Under the pieces are notes generated by a model. The model was not told the DNA's origin. It worked only from the letters and a program-made list of their open reading frames with translations, and made no database searches. Below are positions 18,023 through 27,941 of a DNA stretch of 64,000 nucleotides, piece after piece. Each line of letters begins with the position of its first letter. Position 1 is the stretch's first letter. Origin of the DNA: Streptomyces sp. NBC_00457. Lineage in GTDB: Bacteria; Actinomycetota; Actinomycetes; Streptomycetales; Streptomycetaceae. A program made the position numbers and the translations under genes. The DNA is taken from the NCBI RefSeq assembly GCF_036014015.1, contig NZ_CP107905.1, positions 8,804,001 through 8,868,000 of the forward strand, read 5' to 3'.

Positions 18023-18997
18023 GTGACAGCCATCCCGGACCGGCAGCCGCACCCACCCCCACGTCCGTCACCGCGCAGCCCGTGGCGCCGGCGAGGGAAA
18101 CTCGGGTCGGACACCCGGGCCGCCTACGCGTTCATGGCGCCGGCTCTCATCGGCTTCACGGTCTTCGTCGTCTACCCGCTGATCCGGTCGGCCTACTTCG
18201 CGCTGACGCGGTACAACGGCCTGACCGCCCCGACCTTCGTCGGCCTCGACAACTTCCGCCGGATGTTCACCACGGACCCGTCGTTCTGGCCGTCGGTGCG
18301 GGCCACCCTGCTGCTGGTCGTCCTGTACGTACCGCTGTCACTGGCCATCGGGCTGGCGCTGGCGGTGTTCTGCAACCGGCGTATCCGGGGCGTCCGCCTC
18401 CTGCGCACCCTGGTCTACCTTCCGGTGGTGCTGCCGGTGGTCGCCACGATCACGCTGTGGAAGTTCGTCTTCAACCCGCAGGTCGGCCTGGCCAACCAGG
18501 TGCTGACGTGGCTTCATCTCCCGACCAGCGAGTGGCTGTCCGGTACGGGCTCGGCGATCCCGTCGATCGTGATCGTCATGCTGTGGAGTGTCGGCTCCAC
18601 AATGATCATCTTCCTTGCCGCGCTCCAGGCGGTGCCCACCGAGCTCTATGAGGCGGCCCGCCTCGACGGCGCCGGGCCCGGGACCGTGTTCTTCCGGATC
18701 ACTCTGCCGCTGATCAGCCCGATCATGGTGCTGCAGGTCGTGCTGCAGATGGTGACCGCCCTGCAGACCTTCAACCAGCCGAAGATCCTCTCGCCGGACG
18801 GCCTCGGCGGGCCCGGCTTCAGCACCAGGGTCCTGATGCTGTCGATCTACAACAACGGCTTCCCCACGCTCGGCCGGGTCGCCGACTTCGGCTACGCCTC
18901 CGCCCAGGTCTGGGTGCTCTTCCTGGCCATCGTCGTCGTGATCGCCGCCACCGCCCGCTTCTCGTCGATTTGGACCTACAGTGACCACGACTCCTGA
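18023..18997 (+). CDS. sugar ABC transporter permease (MalF type)
   Basis: A 324-residue inner-membrane permease with six predicted helices, starting after a Pro/Arg-rich cytoplasmic tail with AAYAFMAPALIGFTVFVVYP. The EAA loop that contacts the ATPase is ELYEAARLDGAGPGTVFFRI at about 207-226. The family imports oligosaccharides together with a second permease and a lipoprotein. The GTG at 18023 follows the operator region; it overlaps the next permease gene by 17 bp. No ATPase gene is present in the operon, which fits the known sharing of one MsiK-type ATPase by many Streptomyces sugar importers. Confidence 0.93.
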   Translation: MTAIPDRQPHPPPRPSPRSPWRRRGKLGSDTRAAYAFMAPALIGFTVFVVYPLIRSAYFALTRYNGLTAPTFVGLDNFRRMFTTDPSFWPSVRATLLLVVLYVPLSLAIGLALAVFCNRRIRGVRLLRTLVYLPVVLPVVATITLWKFVFNPQVGLANQVLTWLHLPTSEWLSGTGSAIPSIVIVMLWSVGSTMIIFLAALQAVPTELYEAARLDGAGPGTVFFRITLPLISPIMVLQVVLQMVTALQTFNQPKILSPDGLGGPGFSTRVLMLSIYNNGFPTLGRVADFGYASAQVWVLFLAIVVVIAATARFSSIWTYSDHDS

Positions 18998-19907
18998 TGT
19001 CGCGACGGCGTCGGAGCCGGCGCCGTCCCCGCGCCCGACCCCCGCCGCCGACGCACCCCGGCCGCCCCGGAAGGTCGTACGGACCGCGTCCTGGTACGCC
19101 ATCGCGCTGCTGATCTCGTCGGTGATGGTCCTGCCCATCCTGTGGATGCTCACCATCGCGCTGAAGGGCCAGTCGGCGGTCTTCCAGGTCCCGCCCCGGC
19201 TGCTGCCCGACGAGTTCCACTTCGAGAACTTCATCGAGGGGCCGAAGGCGATCCACTTCCCCCGCCTGCTGTTCAACTCCCTTGTCATCACCGGCCTGTC
19301 GGTGCTCGGCGGCGTCATGACCTCGATGATGGCGGGATACGCCCTGGCCCGGCTCCGCTTCCCGGGCCGCAGGCTCTGGTTCTACGCCTTCGTCGGCAGC
19401 ATGATGCTCCCCCCGGTGGTGGGCATCATCCCGCTGTTCCAGCTCTTCAAGGATATCGGCTGGTACGACACCTGGCTGCCGCTGATCGTGCCGGCCTTCC
19501 TCGGCGGCAATCCGCTCTTCATCTTCCTCGCCCGCCAGTACTTCCTGTCCGTGCCCCACTCCATCGACGAGGCCGCCAAGGTGGACGGCGCCGGGCACAT
19601 CCGGATCTTCTTCAGCGTCATGCTGCCCATCACCCGGCCGGCCTGGATCACCATGGCCATCCTGGCCTTCCAGTTCTCGTGGAACGACTACCTGAATCCG
19701 CTCATCTACCTGTACTCGTCCGAGAAGTGGCCGCTGAGCGTCGGTATGGCCTCCTTCGTCGGCCAGTTCGCCGGCCAGACCCCCAACTGGAACCTCTACA
19801 TGGCCGCGAACCTGCTCTACATGCTCCCCCCACTGGCCGTGTTCTTCGTGGCCCAGCGCTACTTCATCCAAGGCCTGAGCGCACTGGGCACCGTCAACCA
19901 GCGCTGA
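18981..19907 (+). CDS. sugar ABC transporter permease (MalG type)
   Basis: A 308-residue second permease. After a Pro-rich tail, TM1 is WYAIALLISSVMVLPILWML; the EAA loop is SIDEAAKVDGAGHIRIFFSV at about 194-213, and the C-terminal helix ends FFVAQRYFIQGLSALGTVNQ, typical of MalG. The ATG lies inside the end of the upstream permease gene, so translation is probably coupled. With the MalF-type partner it forms the membrane channel of the importer. Confidence 0.93.
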   Translation: MTTTPDVATASEPAPSPRPTPAADAPRPPRKVVRTASWYAIALLISSVMVLPILWMLTIALKGQSAVFQVPPRLLPDEFHFENFIEGPKAIHFPRLLFNSLVITGLSVLGGVMTSMMAGYALARLRFPGRRLWFYAFVGSMMLPPVVGIIPLFQLFKDIGWYDTWLPLIVPAFLGGNPLFIFLARQYFLSVPHSIDEAAKVDGAGHIRIFFSVMLPITRPAWITMAILAFQFSWNDYLNPLIYLYSSEKWPLSVGMASFVGQFAGQTPNWNLYMAANLLYMLPPLAVFFVAQRYFIQGLSALGTVNQR

Positions 19908-19949
19908 CCCCACCGAGGTCCGCCGACCCGAACCACGTACCCGGAGGCC

Positions 19950-21248
19950 ATGTTGAAACGAACAGCGCACATCGCCGGAGCCCTGCTGGTGGCAGGCGGA
20001 CTGCTGGCCACGGCCGCCTGCGGCGGCTCCTCGGGAAGCGAGTCCGGGGGGAAGACCACGGTCACCGTGATGACCTGGGAGTCGAACGCGACCAACAAGC
20101 TCATCGACAAAGCCCTGGCCGGCTTCAAGGACCCCGACATCACGGTCAAGCGCATCGACACCCCCAACGGCAACTACGGGGACAAGCTCGCCTCCCTCAC
20201 CCAGGCCCAGAAGCTGCCCGATCTGTTCTGGTGCGGCAACGACACCGAACTGCAGTACACCGGCCAGGGCCTGCTCACCGACTGGTCGTCCAAGCTGTCA
20301 GGCTCCGGTGATTTCACGGCCGGCAGCTTCGACGCCACCGCGATGAAGAACTGGAAGACAGCCGACGGAAAGATCGGCGGCGTCCCCTCCCTGATGAACA
20401 CCTACGGCATCTGGTACGACATCGACGCCTTCAAGGCGGCCGGAGTACCCTTGCCGGCCGCCGGCTGGACCTGGGACGACATGTACGCGGCCGCCGACAA
20501 GCTGCACAAGCAGGGCGCCAAGTACGGCCTGGTCGCCGACGCCATGACGGCTCTGGACGCGCCCTTCAGCCTCAGCCTCTACTCCATGTCCGCCGGTGGC
20601 GCGCCCTTCACCGACAGCGTCCACCAGCCCACGAAGGTGACCGCCGACGCGACCTTCACCGAGGGCGTCGGCAAACTCGCCGCCGGTATCAAGAGCGGTG
20701 CCGTGGCGCCTCCCGGCTACGACACCTCCAGCCAGCAGTCCCTTTTCGCCTCGGGAGAGATCCCGATGCTGTGGAGCGGTCAGTGGCTGGCCGCCGGGTT
20801 CCTCACCGACAAGCCGAAGATCAAGTACGGCTTCGCGCCCCTGCCCCAGGTCGACAAGGCGGCCACCCTCTACGACGCGGTGGGCATCTGCACCCCGTCG
20901 TACACCAAGAACGCGGACGCCACCTTCAAAGTCCTCTCGTACCTCAACTCCACCGTGTGGACCAAGGTGCTCCCGGACTCGCCCGTGGCCGTGCCCGCCT
21001 ACACCGGCGCCCAGGACGCGTACTTCGACGCCCTGGACAAGGCCGGGCTGACGACCGTGGCGTCCACCGTCAAGACGGACCTGGAGGCCCCGTTGACCAT
21101 GGGCGTGCGCTTCACCACCCCGTGGGCCAGCCAGGCCGGCGACGTGATCACGGCGTACTGGCCGGACATCGTCCAGGGCAAGAAGCCGCTGTCCGAACTG
21201 CAGACCATGACCGACAAGATCAATGATGTGATCAAGAACAACGGCTAG
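19950..21248 (+). CDS. extracellular sugar-binding lipoprotein of ABC importer
   Basis: A 432-residue binding protein. The N-terminus is a lipoprotein signal (MLKRTAHIAGALLVAGGLLA then TAAC) with the lipidated Cys at about 24 and a Gly/Ser linker. The body is a periplasmic-binding-like fold: VTVMTWESNATNKLIDKALA, LPDLFWCGND, the VPSLMNTYGIWYDIDAFKAA segment and a late aromatic-rich domain. GGAGG precedes the ATG at 19950. The ligand is unknown from sequence; context with GH125, GH76 and GH36-like enzymes points to alpha-mannooligosaccharides. The stop codon TAG overlaps the first two bases of a MITE-like repeat. Confidence 0.92.
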   Translation: MLKRTAHIAGALLVAGGLLATAACGGSSGSESGGKTTVTVMTWESNATNKLIDKALAGFKDPDITVKRIDTPNGNYGDKLASLTQAQKLPDLFWCGNDTELQYTGQGLLTDWSSKLSGSGDFTAGSFDATAMKNWKTADGKIGGVPSLMNTYGIWYDIDAFKAAGVPLPAAGWTWDDMYAAADKLHKQGAKYGLVADAMTALDAPFSLSLYSMSAGGAPFTDSVHQPTKVTADATFTEGVGKLAAGIKSGAVAPPGYDTSSQQSLFASGEIPMLWSGQWLAAGFLTDKPKIKYGFAPLPQVDKAATLYDAVGICTPSYTKNADATFKVLSYLNSTVWTKVLPDSPVAVPAYTGAQDAYFDALDKAGLTTVASTVKTDLEAPLTMGVRFTTPWASQAGDVITAYWPDIVQGKKPLSELQTMTDKINDVIKNNG

Positions 21249-21444
21249 TGCCCCGGCAGGCAACGTTTGCCCGTCAAGGAGCGGCGTCCGGTGCGTGCTC
21301 TCGGCGTGCCGGCCGGAAGGCCCCGTCGATGGACCGGATGTACTTGGGCTTTCGGCCGGTGCGGCGAGTGGGGGTCGCCCCGGCCGAAGGCTGGGGGAGC
21401 GTGCCGGGCGTCGCGACGGGGCGAACGTTGCCTGTTGGGGCACT
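21247..21444. mobile_element. MITE-like element with about 30-bp terminal inverted repeats
   Basis: The left end begins AGTGCCCC at 21247 and the right end finishes GGGGCACT at 21444. The left arm (21247-21275) and the reverse complement of the right arm (21415-21444) agree except for a two-base GG/AA difference, one T/C difference and one extra C; both share CAGGCAACGTT. Inverted similarity continues inward, so the whole 198 bp can fold as a long hairpin. No coding frame is credible inside. I recall similar non-coding repeats in other Streptomyces chromosomes, but this was not checked. A clear target duplication is not visible. It may act as a terminator between the ABC operon and the lacI-type gene. 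Confidence 0.65.
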
Positions 21445-21510
21445 GGCGCCCTGCCCGTGCGGACGCAAAGCCCCGGTCGTCCCTGCTGACCGGGGCATGC
21501 GCCCGGGCCC

Positions 21511-21522
21511 GGAAACGTATCC
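21511..21522. promoter_or_regulatory. LacI-type operator before the lacI-family gene
   Basis: GGAAACGTATCC, one base off the two sites at GH125/ABC, 51 bp before the GTG start of the LacI-family regulator. Its position suggests autoregulation. Confidence 0.65.
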
Positions 21523-21573
21523 TGAGGGCCGTTCCCCGGCCGCCCCGGCGATGAAAGTTGGTCTCCGCCCCAC

Positions 21574-22623
21574 GTGAGCAGTCGTTCCACGCAGCGCCAG
21601 AACACCAGGCCGACGATGCGCGATGTCGCGGAGCGGGCCGGAGTCGCCGTCGTCACCGTGTCGCGCGTCGTCAACGGCATCGGAACGGTCCGTGAGGAGA
21701 CGGCCGAGCGGGTCAACGCGGCCATCAACGCCATCGGGTACCAGCGCAACGAGATCGCGCGGTCGCTCCGCCCCGGCCAGACCTCCATGACCGTCGGACT
21801 GCTGCTCGGTGACCTGACCAACCCCTTCTACGCGTCCCTGGCCAAGGCGGCCGTCGATGTGGCGAACCGGGCCGGATACGCCGTGCTGCTCAGCACCGCC
21901 GACGAGGATCCCGAGGTCGAGCGCCGCGCGGTGGGCGAGCTCATCGGACGGCGGGTCGCCGGGCTCATCATCGTGCCGGACCAGGGCGACCACGCCTTTC
22001 TCGACGAGGTCAACGCCCACGACCAGGTGCCCATCGTCTTCGTCGACCGGCCCGCCACCGGCGCCGAGGCCGACGTCGTCGTGGTCGACAACGAAGGCGG
22101 GGGAGCGGCGGCGACCCAGCACCTCATCGACCACGGCCACCGCCGGATCGCGATCCTTGTCGCGCCCTCGTACTACACGACCGGGCGCCGGCTGCGCGGC
22201 TACCGCAAGGCCCTGCGGCGCAGCGGCATCCCCGTCGACGAAGACCTGGTCGTCACCTTGCGGCGCGGCACCACGGACGACGCCTCCGCCGCCACCCACG
22301 CCCTGCTGACGTCGGCGCGACCGCCGACGGCGATCTTCTCGACCACGGGCTTCCTCACCGAGGGTGTCCTGCGGGCGAGCCAGCGACTTCGGGCGCCCGT
22401 CGCGGTGGTGGGGTTCGACGACTTCAAGCTGGCCGACATGCTCCCGACCCCGGTCACCGTGGTGACCTCCGACACCGAGGAACTCGGCCGCCACGCCGCC
22501 CATCTGCTCATCGACCGCATCAACGGCGTGAGTACCCCCTACCGCAGGACCGTGCTGCCGGTGCGGCTCATCGCCCGCGGCACGGGGGAGCTGGGCCCCC
22601 CGCCCCGGTCGCAGCCTCAGTAG
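21574..22623 (+). CDS. LacI-family transcriptional regulator
   Basis: A 349-residue repressor. The HTH is TMRDVAERAGVAVVTVSRVV (about 14-33) followed by NGIGTVREETAERVNAAINA and the hinge GYQRNEIARSLRPGQT. The effector domain has VGLLLGDLTNPFYASLAKAA, a VDNEGGGAAATQHLIDHGHR segment and VAVVGFDDFKLADMLPTPVT. GTG 21574 begins 11 residues before the HTH. Five operator-like sites in the flanking 6 kb, one before this gene, make it the probable regulator of the GH125-GH36 unit, the ABC importer and GH76. Its stop overlaps the convergent GH76 stop by 7 bp. Inducer probably an alpha-mannoside; inference. Confidence 0.9.
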   Translation: MSSRSTQRQNTRPTMRDVAERAGVAVVTVSRVVNGIGTVREETAERVNAAINAIGYQRNEIARSLRPGQTSMTVGLLLGDLTNPFYASLAKAAVDVANRAGYAVLLSTADEDPEVERRAVGELIGRRVAGLIIVPDQGDHAFLDEVNAHDQVPIVFVDRPATGAEADVVVVDNEGGGAAATQHLIDHGHRRIAILVAPSYYTTGRRLRGYRKALRRSGIPVDEDLVVTLRRGTTDDASAATHALLTSARPPTAIFSTTGFLTEGVLRASQRLRAPVAVVGFDDFKLADMLPTPVTVVTSDTEELGRHAAHLLIDRINGVSTPYRRTVLPVRLIARGTGELGPPPRSQPQ

Positions 22624-23816
22624 AGCGTCGGCCAGAGGGCGCGGGGCCACGCGAGCACTGCGTAGAGCTGCGCGAAGGCCGCCTGCTGGATCGCCTCCGT
22701 GCCGCCGGACGAGTTGAAGTGCACGAGCCCGGTTGCGGGATCGCGCATGGTGGACCACACCTGGTCGGCGTAGTCGGCCATCGCGCGGTGGTATCTGCCG
22801 TCCCCGGACACCGACTCCAGGAGCAGCAGGTTCTTGAAGAAGATCGAGTTGAAGAACACCGGCTGACTGAACAGCCGTCCCTGTGTGACGTAGTAGGCGT
22901 AAGCGGCCTCGGCGATCCGCTCGGCCCGGCGCAGGTAGACGCGGTCGCGGGTCGCCCGGTGGAGCAGGACGTTGACGCCGATCGGTACGCCCTGGTTGTA
23001 CGACCAGATCGTCTTCTCGATCGTGCCCTTGAGGTCGAGGTGGTCCCAGTACAGTCCGCCGGGGCTCAGCAGATGGGTGTTCGTCCAGTCGTAGAACCGC
23101 CGCGCCCAGTCCAGGTAGCCGCGCTCGCCGGTGATCAGGTGGAGGCGTAGGGCGAGTTGGGCGCCGGGCATGTTGGAGACGGTGTTGCGGTCGTGGCTCC
23201 AGGTCGCCTGGGTCCAGAAGACGCCACCGGGTGCGGCGTGGGAGGCGTCGGTGTCCCAGCCGGACCTGACGAGCGCGAAGATCTCCTTCGCGCGGGCCAG
23301 CGCGGCGGTGTCGCCGGTCTGCAGGTGGCGCTGGATCTTTGCCAGGCCGACCCATTCGTTGTCGTCGTAGAAGATGTCGCCGCCCGAGCCGTACGGGGCG
23401 CGGGGGTAGGAGTCGTATCCGGGCAGCCCGGTCGTGCCTCCGCCGGCGTTCCAGTAGTGCTCCTGGGCCTTCGCGCGGACGGTCAGTTCCGACTCGTACG
23501 CCGGGTCCACCGCCGCGAGATCCAGGGCGGCGATGTGCACCTGGGAGAAGGGCCATTCGTAGGAGTACGGGTGGTCGCCCGGGGCCGCCGGATACTGCTC
23601 ACGGACCAGTCCGGAGCCGTCCTTCGTGTCGAAGTGTCTCTCCAGGGCGGCATAGGCGGCTCTGGCGCGGGACAGCGCACGGGACCGGTGCTCGGCGTCG
23701 TCCGCCGCCTTGTCGCCGTCGGCGGCGGCCGCGCTCGCGGTGGGTCCGGCCGCCATCGCGGCCACGGCCGTCAGGCCGGAGCCGACCAGCGCCCGGCGGG
23801 AGGGATACCTGCGCAT
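22617..23816 (-). CDS. GH76 alpha-1,6-mannanase, Tat-exported
   Basis: A 399-residue protein with a twin-arginine signal (MRRYPSRRALVGSGLTAVAA then MAAGPTASAAAADG). The mature part is an (alpha/alpha)6 barrel; the catalytic Asp pair is in DIFYDDNEWVGLAKIQ at about 151-152, followed by GGVFWTQATWSHDRNTVSNM and YWDHLDLKGTIEKTIWSYNQ. GH76 enzymes cut alpha-1,6-mannan backbones, as in fungal walls or mycobacterial lipomannan. ATG 23816 has GGAG upstream, and that site lies inside a LacI-type operator. Together with the intracellular GH125 exo-mannosidase it gives a complete cut-import-degrade route. Confidence 0.88.
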   Translation of the reverse strand: MRRYPSRRALVGSGLTAVAAMAAGPTASAAAADGDKAADDAEHRSRALSRARAAYAALERHFDTKDGSGLVREQYPAAPGDHPYSYEWPFSQVHIAALDLAAVDPAYESELTVRAKAQEHYWNAGGGTTGLPGYDSYPRAPYGSGGDIFYDDNEWVGLAKIQRHLQTGDTAALARAKEIFALVRSGWDTDASHAAPGGVFWTQATWSHDRNTVSNMPGAQLALRLHLITGERGYLDWARRFYDWTNTHLLSPGGLYWDHLDLKGTIEKTIWSYNQGVPIGVNVLLHRATRDRVYLRRAERIAEAAYAYYVTQGRLFSQPVFFNSIFFKNLLLLESVSGDGRYHRAMADYADQVWSTMRDPATGLVHFNSSGGTEAIQQAAFAQLYAVLAWPRALWPTLY

Positions 23817-23828
23817 GGAAACGTCTCC
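23817..23828. promoter_or_regulatory. LacI-type operator over GH76 ribosome-binding site
   Basis: GGAAACGTCTCC on the plus strand, directly against the GH76 start codon (which reads left). It shares the GGAAACGT half with the other sites and its reverse complement contains the GGAG used as ribosome-binding site, so repressor binding could also block early transcription. Confidence 0.65.
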
Positions 23829-23851
23829 ATTCGATGCCGGGGCTGAGTGAT

Positions 23852-23863
23852 GGAAACGTTGCC
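23852..23863. promoter_or_regulatory. second LacI-type operator before GH76
   Basis: GGAAACGTTGCC, one base different from the GH125/ABC site, 35 bp upstream of the site at the start codon. The paired arrangement resembles that at the GH125 promoter. Confidence 0.72.
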
Positions 23864-23939
23864 ATGAGGCTGTGGGGTCGTCAACGGTCCGAACAGCACC
23901 AAGGCGTCGTCTGTGCGTTCGGGTAAGCTCTCGGGGTAA

Positions 23940-25529
<1,590 letters not shown>

Positions 25530-25572
25530 GCCAAGTCCCTTCCGCACGGCCCCCGTTGTCCCGCACCGTCGG

Positions 25573-25735
25573 GAAAATCGGGGGCCGAGCGCATGCCCGG
25601 GCCCTTACCGCCGGAGGCATGGCGATCACCGTCTGCCGGCCCGCCGACGTGGCGCTCTGCGATCAGCACCTCCGCTCGCCCGGCGGGAGAAAATCGGGGG
25701 CCGTTCGCGTGCGCGCGTCCTACCGTCGGGGCATG
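25573..25735 (+). repeat. partial tandem duplication of GNAT gene 5' region
   Basis: GAAAATCGGGGGCCG occurs exactly at 25573-25587 and 25689-25703. Each copy is followed about 30 bases later by TACCG and an ATG (25619 and 25733). The first ATG starts MAITVCRPADVALCDQHLRS, a diverged copy of MEIAACRAEDLEVLERFM at the second, and the two are in the same frame with no stop between. It is a truncated copy of the promoter and first 20 or so codons of the acetyltransferase gene. Confidence 0.7.
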
Positions 25736-26227
25736 GAGATCGCCGCCTGCAGGGCCGAGGACCTCGAAGTGCTGGAGCGCTTCATGCCGTCGAACAGCGT
25801 CGACGGCCACCATGGGGCCCGCTTCGCCAGGCAGGAGGCGGGCGGCAGCACCTATCTGATCCCGTGGCTGGACGGCAGGCCCGTGGGCCACGCGGAGGTG
25901 CGCTGGACCGGGTGCGAGGCGCCGGAGGTGAGGGCCGCCCTGCCGGGATGCCCGGAGATCAACGGCCTCTTGGTGTGGCCTGAGCCGCTTCGCTCACAGG
26001 GCATCGGAACCACGCTGGTACGCACCGCCGAGCGGCTGGCACGGGAGCGTGGCCTCGGGGTCATCGGGCTCGGCGTCGACGACGGCAATCCGCGTGCGGC
26101 GGCGCTCTACGCCCGGCTCGGATACCGGCCCACGGTGGCATACGTCGACCGCTGGGCCTACGTGGACGCCGACGGCGTACGGCGGGAGCAGGCCGACGCC
26201 TGCGTGTTCCTCGCGAAAGCCCTCTGA
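25733..26227 (+). CDS. GNAT-family N-acetyltransferase
   Basis: A 164-residue acetyltransferase using acetyl-CoA. The fold is visible: N-terminal strand MEIAACRAEDLEVLERF, central strands with IPWLDGRPVGHAEVRW, the CoA-binding helix in EPLRSQGIGTTLVRTAERLA (the R-x-x-G-I-G-x-x-L loop), and GVDDGNPRAAALYARLGYRP typical of motif B. Acceptor substrate unknown. ATG 25733 is chosen at the end of the second repeat copy; the frame continues open through the duplicated upstream ATG at 25619, so a 38-residue longer product is possible. Confidence 0.83.
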   Translation: MEIAACRAEDLEVLERFMPSNSVDGHHGARFARQEAGGSTYLIPWLDGRPVGHAEVRWTGCEAPEVRAALPGCPEINGLLVWPEPLRSQGIGTTLVRTAERLARERGLGVIGLGVDDGNPRAAALYARLGYRPTVAYVDRWAYVDADGVRREQADACVFLAKAL

Positions 26228-26297
26228 GCGCCCCGTACGCAACGGTCGAAAGTCGCCGTGCAACGAACGCTCACCCATCCACGATCGACGCAATGAT

Positions 26298-26315
26298 CTT
26301 GCGGGCATGCGCAAG
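26298..26315. promoter_or_regulatory. inverted repeat before amino acid permease, possible Lrp-type site
   Basis: CTTGCG at 26298-26303 and CGCAAG at 26310-26315 are perfect inverted halves with a six-base spacer, about 150 bp before the permease start. An Lrp/AsnC gene follows the permease directly, so this is a candidate site for it. No second copy was found. Confidence 0.35.
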
Positions 26316-26461
26316 GTTGCTGCATTACAACGGCAACGAACTTCCTCGTAGGCTGTCGCCTCGTACGTGGCGTGGCAGGGACCCCGCTCGGTGGGTCCCT
26401 GCCCGAAGGGGTGCCGCCGGTCCCTGTCGCCCCTGACCGGCAGCGATGAAGGAGCCAGCGC

Positions 26462-27931
26462 GTGCTCGACCAAGGCGCACCCCCGCACGACCGCAGTCAG
26501 AACGTCCCCCCTTCCCCGGGCGTCGGCGCGCGCCTGTTGCGTCGCAAGCCCGTGGAACACCTGGTCGCGGAGGGCGGCCAGGGTGAGGGAGGGTCGCTGC
26601 GCCGCTCCCTCGGACTGTGGCAGCTGACCATGATCAGCATCGGTGCCACGCTCGGCACCGGCATCTTCGTCGTGCTCGGCGACGCCGTCCCCGAGGCGGG
26701 CCCCGCGGTCACCCTCGCCTTCGTCATCGCCGGTCTCACGGCCCTGTTCTCGGCGCTGTCGTACGCGGAACTCGCCGGCAGCATCCCGGTCGCGGGCTCC
26801 TCGTACTCGTATGCGTACGCAACGATGGGCGAACTCGTGGCCTGGGTCTGCGGCTGGTGCCTGGTGCTGGAGTACGGCGTGTCCGTGGCCGCCGTCGCGG
26901 TCGGCTGGGGCGAGTACCTCAACGAACTGCTCGACGGGACGATAGGGGTCACCATCCCGGCGACGCTGTCGTCCGCGCCCGGCGAGGGCGGGATCATCAA
27001 CCTGCCCGCGCTGATCGTGGTCCTGCTGGCGATGGTGTTCCTGCTGGGTGGCGTCCGGGAGTCTGCCCGCGCCAACACGATCATGGTCGCGGTGAAGATC
27101 GCCGCGCTCGTGCTGTTCTGCGCGGTCGGCTTCATGGGCTTCAAGTCCGGCAACTACGAGGACTTCATGCCGCTCGGCATGGCGGGCGTGAGTGCGGCGG
27201 GCGCCACGCTCTTCTTCTCGTACATCGGCTTCGACGCCGCCTCCACCGCCGGTGAGGAGGCGAAGAATCCCAAGAAGGACCTGCCGCGGGCGATCATGCT
27301 CTCGCTGATCATCGTCACCGCGCTGTACGTGCTCGTCGCGGCCGTCGCCGTCGGCGCCTGGAACTGGACCAAGTTCGAGGGCTCCGAGGCCTCCCTTGCC
27401 GCGATCATGAACGACGTCAGCGGCCAGAGTTACTGGGGCACCCTGCTGGCGCTCGGCGCCGTGATCTCCATCGCGAGCGTGGTCCTCACCGTGCTCTACG
27501 GCCAGACCCGCATCCTCTTCGCCATGTCCCGCGACGGCCTGGTGCCCAAGGCGCTCGGCAAGGTCCACGCCAAGACCGGCGCGCCCCGCCTCAACACGGT
27601 GATCGTGTCGCTGTTCTGCGGTGCGCTCGCCGCTCTGATCCCGCTGGGCAAGCTCGTCGATGCCACCAGCATCGGCACGCTGTTCGCCTTCGCGCTGGTC
27701 AACATCGCGGTGATCGTGCTGCGGTACAAGCGACCCGAGCTGGAGCGGACGTTCAAGGTCCCCTTCGGGCCGGTCCTGCCGGTCCTGGGCTTCGGCTTCT
27801 GCGCGTACAACATGTTCAGCCTGGACTCCGTGACCTGGGTCGTCTTCGGGTGCTGGATGGCCGCCGGTCTCGTGTTCTACTTCGTGTACGGCTATCGCCG
27901 GTCCCGCCTTGCAACACCAGAAGTGAAGTGA
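26462..27931 (+). CDS. cationic amino acid transporter-type APC permease
   Basis: A 489-residue membrane permease with about 12-13 hydrophobic helices. The first APC signature is LTMISIGATLGTGIFVVLGD in TM1, followed by GPAVTLAFVIAGLTALFSAL and YAELAGSIPVAGSSYSYAYA. Later comes TLFFSYIGFDAASTAGEEAK followed by NPKKDLPRAI, characteristic of the CAT/YfnA group that transports Arg, Lys or other amino acids. The GTG at 26462 has AAGGAG seven bases upstream. The adjacent Lrp-type gene, 10 bp after the stop, is probably its co-transcribed regulator. Confidence 0.9.
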   Translation: MLDQGAPPHDRSQNVPPSPGVGARLLRRKPVEHLVAEGGQGEGGSLRRSLGLWQLTMISIGATLGTGIFVVLGDAVPEAGPAVTLAFVIAGLTALFSALSYAELAGSIPVAGSSYSYAYATMGELVAWVCGWCLVLEYGVSVAAVAVGWGEYLNELLDGTIGVTIPATLSSAPGEGGIINLPALIVVLLAMVFLLGGVRESARANTIMVAVKIAALVLFCAVGFMGFKSGNYEDFMPLGMAGVSAAGATLFFSYIGFDAASTAGEEAKNPKKDLPRAIMLSLIIVTALYVLVAAVAVGAWNWTKFEGSEASLAAIMNDVSGQSYWGTLLALGAVISIASVVLTVLYGQTRILFAMSRDGLVPKALGKVHAKTGAPRLNTVIVSLFCGALAALIPLGKLVDATSIGTLFAFALVNIAVIVLRYKRPELERTFKVPFGPVLPVLGFGFCAYNMFSLDSVTWVVFGCWMAAGLVFYFVYGYRRSRLATPEVK

Positions 27932-27941
27932 CCTTCCCGCA

